Source: Lachnospiraceae bacterium UBA6998
GTDB lineage: Bacteria > Bacillota > Clostridia > Lachnospirales > Lachnospiraceae
Direction: 5' to 3'
Assembly: GCA_002448395.1 (NCBI GenBank)
Contig: DJXS01000051.1
Span: forward strand, 1,866 to 30,121
DNA: 28,256 bases
The number at the start of each line of letters is the position of its first letter. The stretch's first letter is position 1. The position numbers and the translations under genes were made by a program. The notes beneath the pieces were generated by a model, which searched no databases, was not told the DNA's origin, and saw only the letters and a list, made by a program, of their open reading frames with translations. Of this stretch, positions 8,115-15,369 are shown piece after piece.

Positions 8115-9656
8115 ATGGCTATATTACGAAAAAAGAAAACTTCTGCAGACCGGATGCAGGGGAACACACCGGATCCAGCTGTGTTTGCCGGAGCTTCGAT
8201 CTGGGAGAAGCTTGAGAGAGAAAAGAAAGCAGCAAGATCGCACATTATCTTTTTCGCGGTCGTCTTTGCGCTGCTGTTCGGCTGGATGTGCTTCTACTTT
8301 ACACAGACGGCGATCGAGGACAGAGTAGAACTGTTTAATAATGACTACAACCACAGAGATGAGCTTTTGGCGACAAGGAACCGCCGGGGCAGTATCTACG
8401 CCTCGGATTCGGAGACACTGCTTGCCTCCACACAGACAGACCTTGATGATGACGGCAACGTGGTGCAGATCAGAAGCTATCCCTTCGGCAGCATGTATGC
8501 CCATGTGGTTGGATATGCGCCGCTGGGCGGAAGCGGCCTGGAGGAGTACTTCAAGTACGAGCTTCTTCATTCCGATCTTCCCCTCTCGGAAAAAGTGAGG
8601 TATGACAACAAGGAAGATGCTGAGGATAAGCTATATCCGGGCAATAACCTTATCACTACACTTGACCCGAATATCCAGCAGGCCTGTTACGACGCGATGG
8701 GAAACTACGAAGGCGCGGTCATTGTGACGGAGGTTAAGACGGGAAGGATCCTCGCGATGGTCTCTAAACCGGATTACGATCCCAACTACATTGAGGAGGA
8801 GTGGGAGAACCTGCTTGAAGACAATGAGTCAGGAACACTGCTGAACAGAGTCACGCAGGGGCTCTATCCGCCGGGATCCACCTTCAAGATCGTCGACTGC
8901 ATAGACCTGCTTCAGGAAGATCCTGACGCAATGGAGAATTACAGCTTCAACTGTACGGGCGTCTTCGAGCAGGGAGGGGAATCCATCCACTGTTATGAAT
9001 ATGAGGTTCATGGAAGGGTAGGTCTTGAGGAATCCTTCGCGCATTCCTGCAATGCCTCTTTTGCCAACATCGGCGTGAACATGATCAGCTCGGATACAAT
9101 GTCGACTACACTGAAGTCACTCCTTTTTAACAGCAAGCTGCCCTATGACCTTCCCTATGTCCGCAGCGCTGTCAACATGCCGAACACACTCTCTACGGAG
9201 GGTATCATGCAGATGGCGATCGGTCAGGGAACTACATCTATGACACCGCTTCATCTCAATATGATCACTTCGGCAGTGGCAAACGGCGGCGTTCTGATGA
9301 AACCGCACCTGGTGGACGAACTGCACGACGCCAAGGGACGTACTTTGAAAGTCTACGGATCCGAGCAGTACGGAGAGCTGATGTCCGAAGATGTCGCGTC
9401 CAAGATGACGCAGATGATGAGGGCCGTGGTTACAGATGGAACAGCAAATTCCCTGAGCGGAAGAGAGTACGAGGCATGCGGAAAGACCGGAAGCGCGGAG
9501 TTTGACAACAACAAGAGCTCCCATGCCTGGTTTACGGGCTTTGCGCCTGCCGGCGATCCGGAGATCAGCGTGACGGTCCTGATCGAGGGCAAGGGAATGG
9601 GTTCGAGTTATGCAGTCCCTGTAGCCGGGCGGATTTTTGACGCTTACTTTGAGTAA
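8115..9656 (+). CDS. Class B penicillin-binding protein (transpeptidase)
   Basis: A 513-residue D,D-transpeptidase that crosslinks peptidoglycan outside the membrane. One N-terminal membrane anchor (about 43-64) follows a short basic cytoplasmic region. The three active-site motifs are intact: STFK at 255-258 with Ser255 as nucleophile, SCN at 311-313 and KTGS at 457-460. The N-terminal dimerisation part is short (about 65-185), as in PbpA-type enzymes. The gene follows the SEDS gene by 14 nt, with only a weak AGAGGG upstream of the ATG, so translational coupling is likely. The SEDS-PBP order matches rodA-pbpA pairs known from other Gram-positives. Confidence 0.94.
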   Translation: MAILRKKKTSADRMQGNTPDPAVFAGASIWEKLEREKKAARSHIIFFAVVFALLFGWMCFYFTQTAIEDRVELFNNDYNHRDELLATRNRRGSIYASDSETLLASTQTDLDDDGNVVQIRSYPFGSMYAHVVGYAPLGGSGLEEYFKYELLHSDLPLSEKVRYDNKEDAEDKLYPGNNLITTLDPNIQQACYDAMGNYEGAVIVTEVKTGRILAMVSKPDYDPNYIEEEWENLLEDNESGTLLNRVTQGLYPPGSTFKIVDCIDLLQEDPDAMENYSFNCTGVFEQGGESIHCYEYEVHGRVGLEESFAHSCNASFANIGVNMISSDTMSTTLKSLLFNSKLPYDLPYVRSAVNMPNTLSTEGIMQMAIGQGTTSMTPLHLNMITSAVANGGVLMKPHLVDELHDAKGRTLKVYGSEQYGELMSEDVASKMTQMMRAVVTDGTANSLSGREYEACGKTGSAEFDNNKSSHAWFTGFAPAGDPEISVTVLIEGKGMGSSYAVPVAGRIFDAYFE

Positions 9657-9673
9657 TACAGTTATATATGGGC

Positions 9674-9708
9674 TTGATTTTGCCCTTTGAACGTGATAAT
9701 ATTACAAT
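9674..9708 (+). promoter_or_regulatory. Candidate promoter(s) for secG
   Basis: Two overlapping arrangements are visible: TTGATT (9674-9679) with a 17-nt spacer to TAATAT (9697-9702), and TTGCCC (9680-9685) with a 17-nt spacer to TACAAT (9703-9708). Either could serve the secG gene, whose start is about 65 nt further on. They cannot be distinguished by eye. Confidence 0.45.
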
Positions 9709-9770
9709 GTTTGGCGCATGGGATCAGTGCGCCCGTAAGAAAAAGTCGTTTTAACAAGGTGGTAATGAAG

Positions 9771-10010
9771 ATGAGTGTTATTCGCTGGATTTTGACGATC
9801 GCAATTATTGCAGTGAGTATTGTGATGACAGTGGTCATTCTTATGCAGGAAGGAAGATCTCAGGGACTGGGCGCGATCAGCGGCGCAGCTGAGACTTACT
9901 GGGGCAAGAACAAGGGCCGTTCCATGGAAGGATTTCTTGAGAAATTCACCACAGGACTGGTTATTGCGTTCTTTATCCTGGCTATCCTTCTGAATATGCA
10001 GCTGTTCTGA
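9771..10010 (+). CDS. secG: Preprotein translocase subunit SecG
   Basis: A 79-residue SecG, an accessory subunit of the SecYEG channel. Two hydrophobic helices (about 4-24 and 57-77) flank the conserved cytoplasmic loop MQEGRSQGLGAISGAAETYWG. The start at ATG 9771 is preferred because AAGGTGG lies 7 nt upstream; an ATG 6 nt earlier would sit too close to that site, and a longer upstream frame has no support. It is followed by a clear rho-independent terminator, and the secG-rnr-smpB order is a standard Firmicutes arrangement. Confidence 0.94.
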   Translation: MSVIRWILTIAIIAVSIVMTVVILMQEGRSQGLGAISGAAETYWGKNKGRSMEGFLEKFTTGLVIAFFILAILLNMQLF

Positions 10011-10068
10011 GAAGCATTTTCCGCACGGCGGAATATGCGGGAACGGAAGCTGAATGTGTGATCATCTG

Positions 10069-10103
10069 CACTCCTGCGATATTTTGCAGGAGTGTTTTTC
10101 TTT
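10069..10103 (+). terminator. Rho-independent terminator after secG
   Basis: A perfect 9-bp stem, CACTCCTGC (10069-10077) with GCAGGAGTG (10086-10094), encloses an 8-nt loop and is followed by TTTTTCTTT. Confidence 0.9.
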
Positions 10104-10191
10104 GCGCGAAGCAATGAGCCATGCGCAGACAGGAGCGTTGCCGCCGTTACAATATAGAAGATAACAGAAGAAGAGAAGAAGCAAGGAGAAG

Positions 10192-12489
10192 ATGAGAAAG
10201 AACAAGAGAGAACAAATATTTACAGGCAGATTCGACAGCAACGCCAGGGGTTTCGGATTCGTAACTGTCGAAGGATTTGAGAGAGATCTGTTTATACCGC
10301 AGGGCTGCACGGGCGGTGCTGTCTACGGAGATACCGTAGAAGTGAGGATCACCAAAGGCAGTCTGGATGAGAGCGGATATGGAGATGACGGACAGGGACG
10401 CAGGGCTGAGGCTGAGGTGACCAGGATCATCGAGCACGGAGTAAAGATGGTCGTCGGAACATTCCACTCTTTCAGAAGACCTGTACAGAAGACTTATATT
10501 AAGGATTCCATCATGCTCGGCAAGAGGATGGTCGGAAAGACAGTATCCATGAGCATTGCAGGCTATATCACGCCGGATAACACCAAGATCCCTTTCGAAG
10601 TGGATGTACCCGCTGACGGGAGGAACGGCGCGCTCGAAGGCCACAAGGTGATCGCAAAGATCGACATCTATCCCGGCAATGGAGAGAATCCAGTCGGAAA
10701 CGTAACTGAGATCCTGGGTCATATCACAGACCCCGGAGTAGACATCCTGTCTCTTGTCAAAGGATATGAGATCCCGACGGAATTTCCGAAGGAAGTGATC
10801 GACGAGGCGGACAGGATCCCGGAGAGTGTTGACGTTCAGTCTGAAGCCATCGCAAGGCAGAACAGAACGGATTACAGGGATCTTCCTACAGTCACTATTG
10901 ACGGAGAAGACACCAAGGACATAGATGACGCCATTTCCCTTGTGAAAGAGGGCAAAAAATGGAAGCTCGGCGTGCATATCGCCGACGTCGCGGAATATGT
11001 TAAAGAGGGATCTGCCCTCGACAAAGAGGCCTTTAACAGAGGCACCAGCGTTTATCTGGCGGACCGTGTCATCCCGATGCTGCCCAGGAAACTGTCCAAC
11101 GGAATCTGCTCTCTGAACGCGGGAGAAGACAGACTCGCTATGAGCTGTGTCATGACGATCGATGAAAAGGGCGAGGTTTCGGAGTATGAGATCTCGGAAT
11201 CGATCATCCATGTGGACGCGCGTCTGTCCTACAATGGCGTGATGCGGCTTTTTGAAGAAAACGATGACAGCGAGATCGCGCAGTCTCTGAGCTGGCAGGG
11301 CTACAGAGGAATCAAGGGAAGAACGAAGAAACTCGTGAAAATGCTCCTGAATATGAAGAAGCTTGCAGCTCAGCTTCGTGCGAACCGGGAGAAGAGAGGC
11401 AGTATAGATTTTGACTTCCCTGAAGCCAAGATCGTACTGGACGAAATGGGAAGACCTGTGGAAATCTCCCTGAGAGAGAGAACAGACGCCACTGACCTCA
11501 TCGAGGACTTCATGCTCCTGGCCAATGAGACAGTAGCAAAGCATTGTGTGTATCTTGAGATCCCTTCGGTCTACCGCGTACATGAAGTCCCTGCTGTGGA
11601 CAAAATGAAGGAGCTGGCGCAGTTAGTCAGGGGCTTCGGATACCGGTTCAAGCCCGGACAGAGCGATGTCCATCCCTCCCAGATCCGGCATCTTCTCGAG
11701 AAGATGAAGGGAAGACCTGAAGAGGCCATGCTCAGCAGGATCGTCCTTCGCAGCATGCAGAAGGCGCAGTATGCGACGGGATGTGAGGGCCACTTCGGCC
11801 TCGCGCTGAAGTATTATTGTCATTTCACATCCCCGATCCGCAGATATCCGGACCTTCTGGTCCACAGAAGTCTCAAGTATTGGCTGCGGGGCGAAATGGA
11901 TGCGGATACCGTGGACAGACTCAATCTCTACCTTCCTGGAGCGGCTGCAAGAAGTTCGGCTATGGAGCAGAGGGCTGCGGAAGTGGAGCGGGAGACCGTG
12001 AAACTTAAGAAAGCTCAGTACATGGAGGAAAGGATCGGTGATAACTATACCGGCACTATTTCCGGCATAACCGGCTGGGGCATCTATGTGGAACTGCCCG
12101 ATACCGTGGAGGGAATGATCCGCATCAGCGATCTGACAGATGATTTCTATGCTTATGACGAAAAACGTTATATACTTGTAGGGGAGCATACAGGGCGCAC
12201 CTACATGCTCGGACAGACCATGAAGGTCACAGTGGCGGGCGTGGATACTGCAAGAAGGACCATTGATTTCATGCCTGAGGGCTCAGAGCGCCGGGACGAC
12301 GCGGAGCATGATCACCGGCATTTTTCAAAGCGCGGCGAAGGCAGGAAAGAGTCGGATCCCGACAGAGAGAAGGGAAGAAGAAACGGCAGGAAGAAGCTGT
12401 TTCTGGACCGCACGGGAAGGATCCTGGCCGGTAAATCCGGCAGACACACGGGCCGCAAGAAACATAGGGACAGAAAGGGAAGAAAATGA
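10192..12489 (+). CDS. rnr: Ribonuclease R
   Basis: A 765-residue 3'-5' exoribonuclease of the RNB family, which degrades structured RNA and, with tmRNA/SmpB, mRNA from stalled ribosomes. Cold-shock (OB) domains occupy about 10-200. The RNB catalytic core carries the acidic cluster DGEDTKDIDDA (237-247), and the HFTSPIRRYPDL segment is near 543-554. An S1 domain lies at about 640-710, followed by a long Lys/Arg-rich tail (about 715-765). The protein begins almost directly at the first OB domain, so the N-terminal winged-helix domain of B. subtilis-type RNase R appears to be absent. GGAG lies only 3 nt before the ATG, but no better start is seen. It overlaps smpB by 4 nt (ATGA). Confidence 0.96.
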   Translation: MRKNKREQIFTGRFDSNARGFGFVTVEGFERDLFIPQGCTGGAVYGDTVEVRITKGSLDESGYGDDGQGRRAEAEVTRIIEHGVKMVVGTFHSFRRPVQKTYIKDSIMLGKRMVGKTVSMSIAGYITPDNTKIPFEVDVPADGRNGALEGHKVIAKIDIYPGNGENPVGNVTEILGHITDPGVDILSLVKGYEIPTEFPKEVIDEADRIPESVDVQSEAIARQNRTDYRDLPTVTIDGEDTKDIDDAISLVKEGKKWKLGVHIADVAEYVKEGSALDKEAFNRGTSVYLADRVIPMLPRKLSNGICSLNAGEDRLAMSCVMTIDEKGEVSEYEISESIIHVDARLSYNGVMRLFEENDDSEIAQSLSWQGYRGIKGRTKKLVKMLLNMKKLAAQLRANREKRGSIDFDFPEAKIVLDEMGRPVEISLRERTDATDLIEDFMLLANETVAKHCVYLEIPSVYRVHEVPAVDKMKELAQLVRGFGYRFKPGQSDVHPSQIRHLLEKMKGRPEEAMLSRIVLRSMQKAQYATGCEGHFGLALKYYCHFTSPIRRYPDLLVHRSLKYWLRGEMDADTVDRLNLYLPGAAARSSAMEQRAAEVERETVKLKKAQYMEERIGDNYTGTISGITGWGIYVELPDTVEGMIRISDLTDDFYAYDEKRYILVGEHTGRTYMLGQTMKVTVAGVDTARRTIDFMPEGSERRDDAEHDHRHFSKRGEGRKESDPDREKGRRNGRKKLFLDRTGRILAGKSGRHTGRKKHRDRKGRK

Positions 12490-12959
12490 GCGCCAAGGAA
12501 GCGATCAAACTGGTGGCCAACAACAAGAAGGCTTACCACGATTATTTCATAGAAGAGAAATACGAGGCGGGGATCGAACTGTTCGGAACAGAGGTGAAGT
12601 CCATCCGCCAGGGCAAGTGCAGCATCAAGGAGGCCTATGTCACCATTGATCACGGCGAAGCTTTCGTGGAGGGAATGAATATCAGCCCCTACGAGAAGGG
12701 CAACATTTTCAACCGCGAGCCCCTCAGAAAGAGGCGTCTGCTCCTTCACAAGAGGGAGATCATGAAGCTGGCCGGACAGGTCCAGACCAAGGGCTACACT
12801 CTGATGCCCCTGCAGGTCTACTTCAAGAACGGCCGGGTCAAAATAGAGGTTGGCCTCGCTCGAGGCAAGAAGCTTTACGACAAGCGCGACGATCTCAAGA
12901 AGAAGGCCATGAAGAGGGAGACCGAGAGAGATTTCAGAAACAGCCAGATCAAGATGTAA
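12486..12959 (+). CDS. smpB: SsrA-binding protein SmpB
   Basis: A 157-residue SmpB that carries tmRNA into stalled ribosomes. The family core is clear: NKKAYHDYFIEEKYEAGIELFGTEVKSIRQG, then a beta-barrel with NISPYEKGN, the LLLHKREI segment near 86-93, and the basic C-terminal tail GKKLYDKRDDLKKKAMKRE, which becomes helical in the mRNA channel. It overlaps the rnr stop by four bases (ATGA), so it is translationally coupled, and lies about 135 nt upstream of ssrA. Length and motifs are normal. Confidence 0.97.
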   Translation: MSAKEAIKLVANNKKAYHDYFIEEKYEAGIELFGTEVKSIRQGKCSIKEAYVTIDHGEAFVEGMNISPYEKGNIFNREPLRKRRLLLHKREIMKLAGQVQTKGYTLMPLQVYFKNGRVKIEVGLARGKKLYDKRDDLKKKAMKRETERDFRNSQIKM

Positions 12960-12962
12960 GTC

Positions 12963-12981
12963 AGACGGATTATACCCGTCT
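12963..12981 (+). terminator. Weak hairpin after smpB
   Basis: A 6-bp stem, AGACGG (12963-12968) with CCGTCT (12976-12981), lies directly after the smpB stop, but only a poor T-tract follows (CTGTATTTG). It may be a weak terminator or a 3'-end stabiliser. Confidence 0.35.
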
Positions 12982-13016
12982 CTGTATTTGGGAAGTGAAA
13001 CCGCTGGTCTAAATTA

Positions 13017-13044
13017 TTGACTTAGCGGCTTCAGGTAGTATAAT
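13017..13044 (+). promoter_or_regulatory. Promoter of ssrA
   Basis: TTGACT (13017-13022), a 16-nt spacer and a perfect TATAAT (13039-13044). Transcription would start about 45 nt before the mature 5' end of tmRNA, which leaves a precursor leader to be processed. Confidence 0.75.
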
Positions 13045-13095
13045 CTGATAACAGAGAAGCGGTCTTTGTTTGGACCGGACTTCCTTGTATAACCC

Positions 13096-13444
13096 GGGTC
13101 AGTAAAGGTTTCGACAGGGGTCATGCAGGTGGAGAAGCTATCCGACGCCGATCGTTAAACGGCAAAATTAAAAATAAACGCTAACAATAATAGAGTAGCA
13201 CTGGCAGCATAACTTCTGCCCGTCGTCTGGAGGACACCCGCATCCTGCAGCTCCGGCGTTATGAAAGCGGGAAACGACACGGGGTAAGCTTTGCCCCCGC
13301 GGGCGTATCATGAAGCTACTAAAGCAGGTGGATTGACTGTTTTCCGCCTGTGGAGGGAACGGGAGTGATCCGAAAAAACCGTCTATGATAGTAGAAGGAC
13401 ATTGAATTGGCTTTTGGACAGGGGTTCGATTCCCCTCTGATCCA
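13096..13444 (+). ncRNA. ssrA: Transfer-messenger RNA (tmRNA, SsrA)
   Basis: The tRNA-like ends are explicit. The 5' GGGTCAG (13096-13102) pairs over 7 bp with CTGATCC (13437-13443), with discriminator A at 13444. The T arm is AGGGG-TTCGATT-CCCCT just before it, and the 5' end continues with the typical GGTTTCGACAGG. The CCA end is not encoded (the genome continues CTG), so it must be added. The mRNA-like part resumes at GCA 13162-13164 and ends at TAA 13210-13212. It encodes the tag AKLKINANNNRVALAA, whose ALAA ending is a typical proteolysis signal. The gene follows smpB, as expected for the trans-translation pair, and has its own promoter and terminator. The mature ends are inferred from pairing. 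Confidence 0.95.
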
Positions 13445-13455
13445 CTGATGATCAG

Positions 13456-13493
13456 CCCTGATTTATGTATAAAGCATAAATCAGGGTTTTTTT
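13456..13493 (+). terminator. Rho-independent terminator of ssrA
   Basis: A perfect 12-bp stem, CCCTGATTTATG (13456-13467) with CATAAATCAGGG (13475-13486), has a 7-nt loop and seven T residues (13487-13493). Confidence 0.95.
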
Positions 13494-13522
13494 ATGTCGC
13501 AGTAATTTTAAACCACCTGTTC

Positions 13523-13588
13523 TTAATTGAAGACTACCTTTTTGTGTGGGGCGGTAAATGTGTTGAACTGCTAGAATTAATTGAAGAC
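13523..13588 (+). repeat. 12-nt direct repeat flanking promoter P1
   Basis: TTAATTGAAGAC occurs at 13523-13534 and again at 13577-13588, 54 nt apart. One copy lies just upstream of the shared promoter element and the other overlaps the end of the -10 region and the expected transcription start. It could be an operator pair; no function is known. Confidence 0.5.
13533..13577 (+). promoter_or_regulatory. P1: shared-motif promoter of the 54-residue protein gene
   Basis: The element ACTACCTTTTTGTGTGGGG (13533-13551) has its TTTTGTGT (13540-13547) exactly 24 nt before a TAGAAT -10 hexamer (13572-13577). No TTGACA-like -35 is present at the usual spacing (GGGCGG instead), which suggests activator dependence. 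The same element at the same spacing recurs at P2 and P3. The predicted start, near 13584, leaves a leader of about 55 nt. Confidence 0.65.
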
Positions 13589-13603
13589 AGAATTTGATTC
13601 TGT
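13587..13603 (+). promoter_or_regulatory. Palindrome at the P1 transcription start
   Basis: ACAGAAT-TTG-ATTCTGT is a perfect 7-bp inverted repeat with a 3-nt centre, placed just downstream of the P1 -10 hexamer. It has the size of a dimeric repressor operator; a small RNA hairpin is the alternative. Confidence 0.4.
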
Positions 13604-13638
13604 GTAAATTAGTTGAATATTCAGAAGGAGGATGCAGA

Positions 13639-13803
13639 ATGGCAAGTGTAATTAAGTCTAAAAGAACCAGTTATGGAACAGTTGAGTTAAGAGACCATGG
13701 TGCACAGAGTCCGCGATATGCAATTTATGTTAATGGACAGATCAAAGAAATATCTGACGATTATTATTATATATTAGGGGTGTTTGATCAGAAATATAAC
13801 TAA
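13639..13803 (+). CDS. Uncharacterised 54-residue protein
   Basis: A short frame starting at ATG 13639 behind AGGAGG 8 nt upstream; a longer frame that begins further up lacks such a site. The 54 residues are Tyr-rich (DDYYYILG near 40-47), with a basic N-terminus (MASVIKSKRTSYG) and an alternating pattern (YAIYVNGQIKEI) suggestive of a small beta protein. No signal peptide, membrane helix, double-glycine leader or cysteine is seen, so a secreted peptide pheromone is not supported. The gene is bounded by a shared-motif promoter upstream and a strong hairpin terminator downstream, and faces the 413-residue orphan gene. I do not recognise a family. Confidence 0.65.
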   Translation: MASVIKSKRTSYGTVELRDHGAQSPRYAIYVNGQIKEISDDYYYILGVFDQKYN

Positions 13804-13829
13804 ACTGCTTTATATATTCCGAGTATTAT

Positions 13830-13864
13830 GGGTGTGTCGCAATAACGCGGCACACCCATTTTCC
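13830..13864 (+). terminator. Terminator between convergent orphan genes
   Basis: An 11-bp stem with one G-U pair, GGGTGTGTCGC (13830-13840) and GCGGCACACCC (13847-13857), has a 6-nt loop and is followed by ATTTTCC. It ends the 54-residue gene and may also stop transcription from the opposite strand. Confidence 0.75.
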
Positions 13865-13865
13865 C

Positions 13866-15107
13866 TTAAGGGCGGGGAATCAAGCCATAGTGCACTTTTA
13901 CAATGTTGCGTGCTGCGAGAGTTTGGAAATCATTATAATTCCAGAGCCATAAAGAGACTGCCAAATTCAGCATCGCTGCAGCCGAAAGCTCTTTATGCAT
14001 ATCTAAAAACGAAAAATATTGTTTAATCATCTTATCATGTGTTTCTTTTTCCCATTTCAATACCCAGCAATTATAAACAAGGTGAAACGAAAGGAAATCA
14101 GGATCCTGTTCCCAACCGGCAGTTTTATAATAATCTAAAACTTCAAATGCTTCCGAATTCAATATTGAAAGAAGGTCATCTTCCGGATCATTCGCTGCCA
14201 ATGCCTGATCATGCCTGTTTATCTGATTTATAAATGACCTAAATTCGGGGTGTTTTTGGGCAATCACTGATGCAATACCTGCTCTTCTGGACATCCATTC
14301 AGCCATAAGATTACCTTCAATAGCTTTGGATGACAGGTCTTGCAGATGATAACTTGTTGCCAAATGAGTCACCACTTGGACAAGTGCATCCATATTTTTC
14401 ATTATGTAATTTGCTCCTTGGGAAACATTACTATTATTTGAATCATCTGCTCTGCCGGACTTCTTCCTCTTAGCCCAGTATTCAGCTACAGCGGCCTTCC
14501 TGCGCGCCTCCTTATCCGGAATTTCCTGAGATTTATTAGCTGTGTAATTCTTTGACAGTGGATTATTACTATCTGTTCTGGTTTGAGAAGCAAGTGTCAT
14601 TACACGATTTTGAAAATCATTATAATTCCATATCCACATGGCAACCGACAAAAAGACCTTGGCTCCACCGGAAAGCGAATCGTGCTGATCAAGTGAATCA
14701 AACAACTCTTGAATGAAACCTCCGAACTGATCTCTTTGGTCCTTCCACGCCCAGCAGGAGTAAGCCAGAAGTAAAGATACATATTCCGGCTCCGCATACC
14801 AATTAGCGCTTGTATAAAACGGAATCATAAGATCTAATTCATCTGATAAAAGACGTGCAAATTCCCAACCGACTTTCTCAGGCGAGAAGAGCATCATTGT
14901 AGAATGAGTATCTATCAATTTGGGAACAGCCGAAAACTCCGGATGTCGTTGGGCTATTTCCCGGGCAAGACGCTCTCTGCTATTAAGAAACAGCTTGAAC
15001 AGACTTTGTTGAACTGAATCATGCGAGTAACCAAGCCCGGCTTCTTTGGTAATGTAGAGTGCTGAATGAGCTAATCTATCTGTATTAGCTTTTATGAAAT
15101 TCGCCAT
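13866..15107 (-). CDS. Uncharacterised 413-residue protein with internal duplication
   Basis: Starts at the ATG at 15105-15107 behind AGGAGG, 7 nt upstream. The protein consists of two homologous halves (about 2-170 and 232-400) joined by a polar linker (about 171-230) that contains a charged helix-like EARRKAAVAEYWAKRKK segment. Matching landmarks in the halves are ANFIKANTD / ANYIMKNMD, IAQRHPEF / IAQKHPEF, a Trp-rich Leu-Tyr-Cys-Trp segment (YSCWAWK / YNCWVLK), and WIWNYNDFQ / WLWNYNDFQ at 158-166 and 387-395. It is probably all-helical and cytoplasmic, with no signal peptide or membrane segment. I know no family with this WNYNDFQ motif. The gene is AT-richer than its neighbours, lies convergent to the 54-residue gene, and has a promoter sharing its element with the neighbouring two-component operon. 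Confidence 0.8.
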   Translation of the reverse strand: MANFIKANTDRLAHSALYITKEAGLGYSHDSVQQSLFKLFLNSRERLAREIAQRHPEFSAVPKLIDTHSTMMLFSPEKVGWEFARLLSDELDLMIPFYTSANWYAEPEYVSLLLAYSCWAWKDQRDQFGGFIQELFDSLDQHDSLSGGAKVFLSVAMWIWNYNDFQNRVMTLASQTRTDSNNPLSKNYTANKSQEIPDKEARRKAAVAEYWAKRKKSGRADDSNNSNVSQGANYIMKNMDALVQVVTHLATSYHLQDLSSKAIEGNLMAEWMSRRAGIASVIAQKHPEFRSFINQINRHDQALAANDPEDDLLSILNSEAFEVLDYYKTAGWEQDPDFLSFHLVYNCWVLKWEKETHDKMIKQYFSFLDMHKELSAAAMLNLAVSLWLWNYNDFQTLAARNIVKVHYGLIPRP

Positions 15108-15150
15108 AATAATCCTCCTGAAAAGAAACAAAAATCTACTGTCTGTAATC

Positions 15151-15195
15151 ATTATAAATATGTATTATGCTGTTTACCCCACACAAAAGTATGGT
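15151..15195 (-). promoter_or_regulatory. P2: shared-motif promoter of the duplicated-protein gene
   Basis: On the minus strand the element ACCATACTTTTGTGTGGGG (15195 down to 15177) has TTTTGTGT (15181-15188) exactly 24 nt before a perfect TATAAT (15151-15156). The -35 position reads GGGTAA, far from consensus. The predicted start near 15144 gives a leader of about 37 nt to the ATG at 15107. Confidence 0.65.
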
Positions 15196-15307
15196 TTTTA
15201 GATGTGCTATGTAAAATACAGCGAAACATCCATGTATTAATGCTATTCAGTTTTTTCCATACGTCCGGGAAAACGGGGTGCACATCAATGGTGGGAGCCT
15301 CAATAAT

Positions 15308-15352
15308 ACTATCCTTTTGTGTAGGGCACTTTTATTTCAATAATGATAGAAT
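15308..15352 (+). promoter_or_regulatory. P3: shared-motif promoter of the two-component operon
   Basis: The element ACTATCCTTTTGTGTAGGG (15308-15326) has TTTTGTGT (15315-15322) exactly 24 nt before TAGAAT (15347-15352). The -35 position reads GGGCAC. Element, spacing and -10 agree with P1 and P2. The predicted start near 15359 gives a 50-nt leader. If the encoded regulator binds this element, the operon is autoregulated. Confidence 0.65.
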
Positions 15353-15369
15353 AATACGATTAGTATTAT
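15351..15369 (+). promoter_or_regulatory. Palindrome at the P3 transcription start
   Basis: ATAATAC-GATTA-GTATTAT is a perfect 7-bp inverted repeat with a 5-nt centre that overlaps the end of the -10 hexamer and the expected start. It is a possible second operator or a 5'-end hairpin. Confidence 0.35.

Noticed and set aside
9669..9688. Terminator after the penicillin-binding protein gene (GGGC/GCCC hairpin)
   Set aside because: The stem is only 4 bp with an 8-nt loop and three Ts, and it overlaps candidate promoter hexamers.
10147..11583. Long open frame (478 residues) antisense to rnr
   Set aside because: It overlaps a fully convincing RNase R, starts without a ribosome binding site, and has no recognisable motif. 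It is a codon-usage shadow.
13540..15189. TTTTGTGTGGGG at 13540 and its inverted copy at 15177 as ends of a transposable element
   Set aside because: There is no transposase or target duplication. A third copy exists at 15315, and all three sit at the same distance from a -10 box, so promoter elements explain them better.
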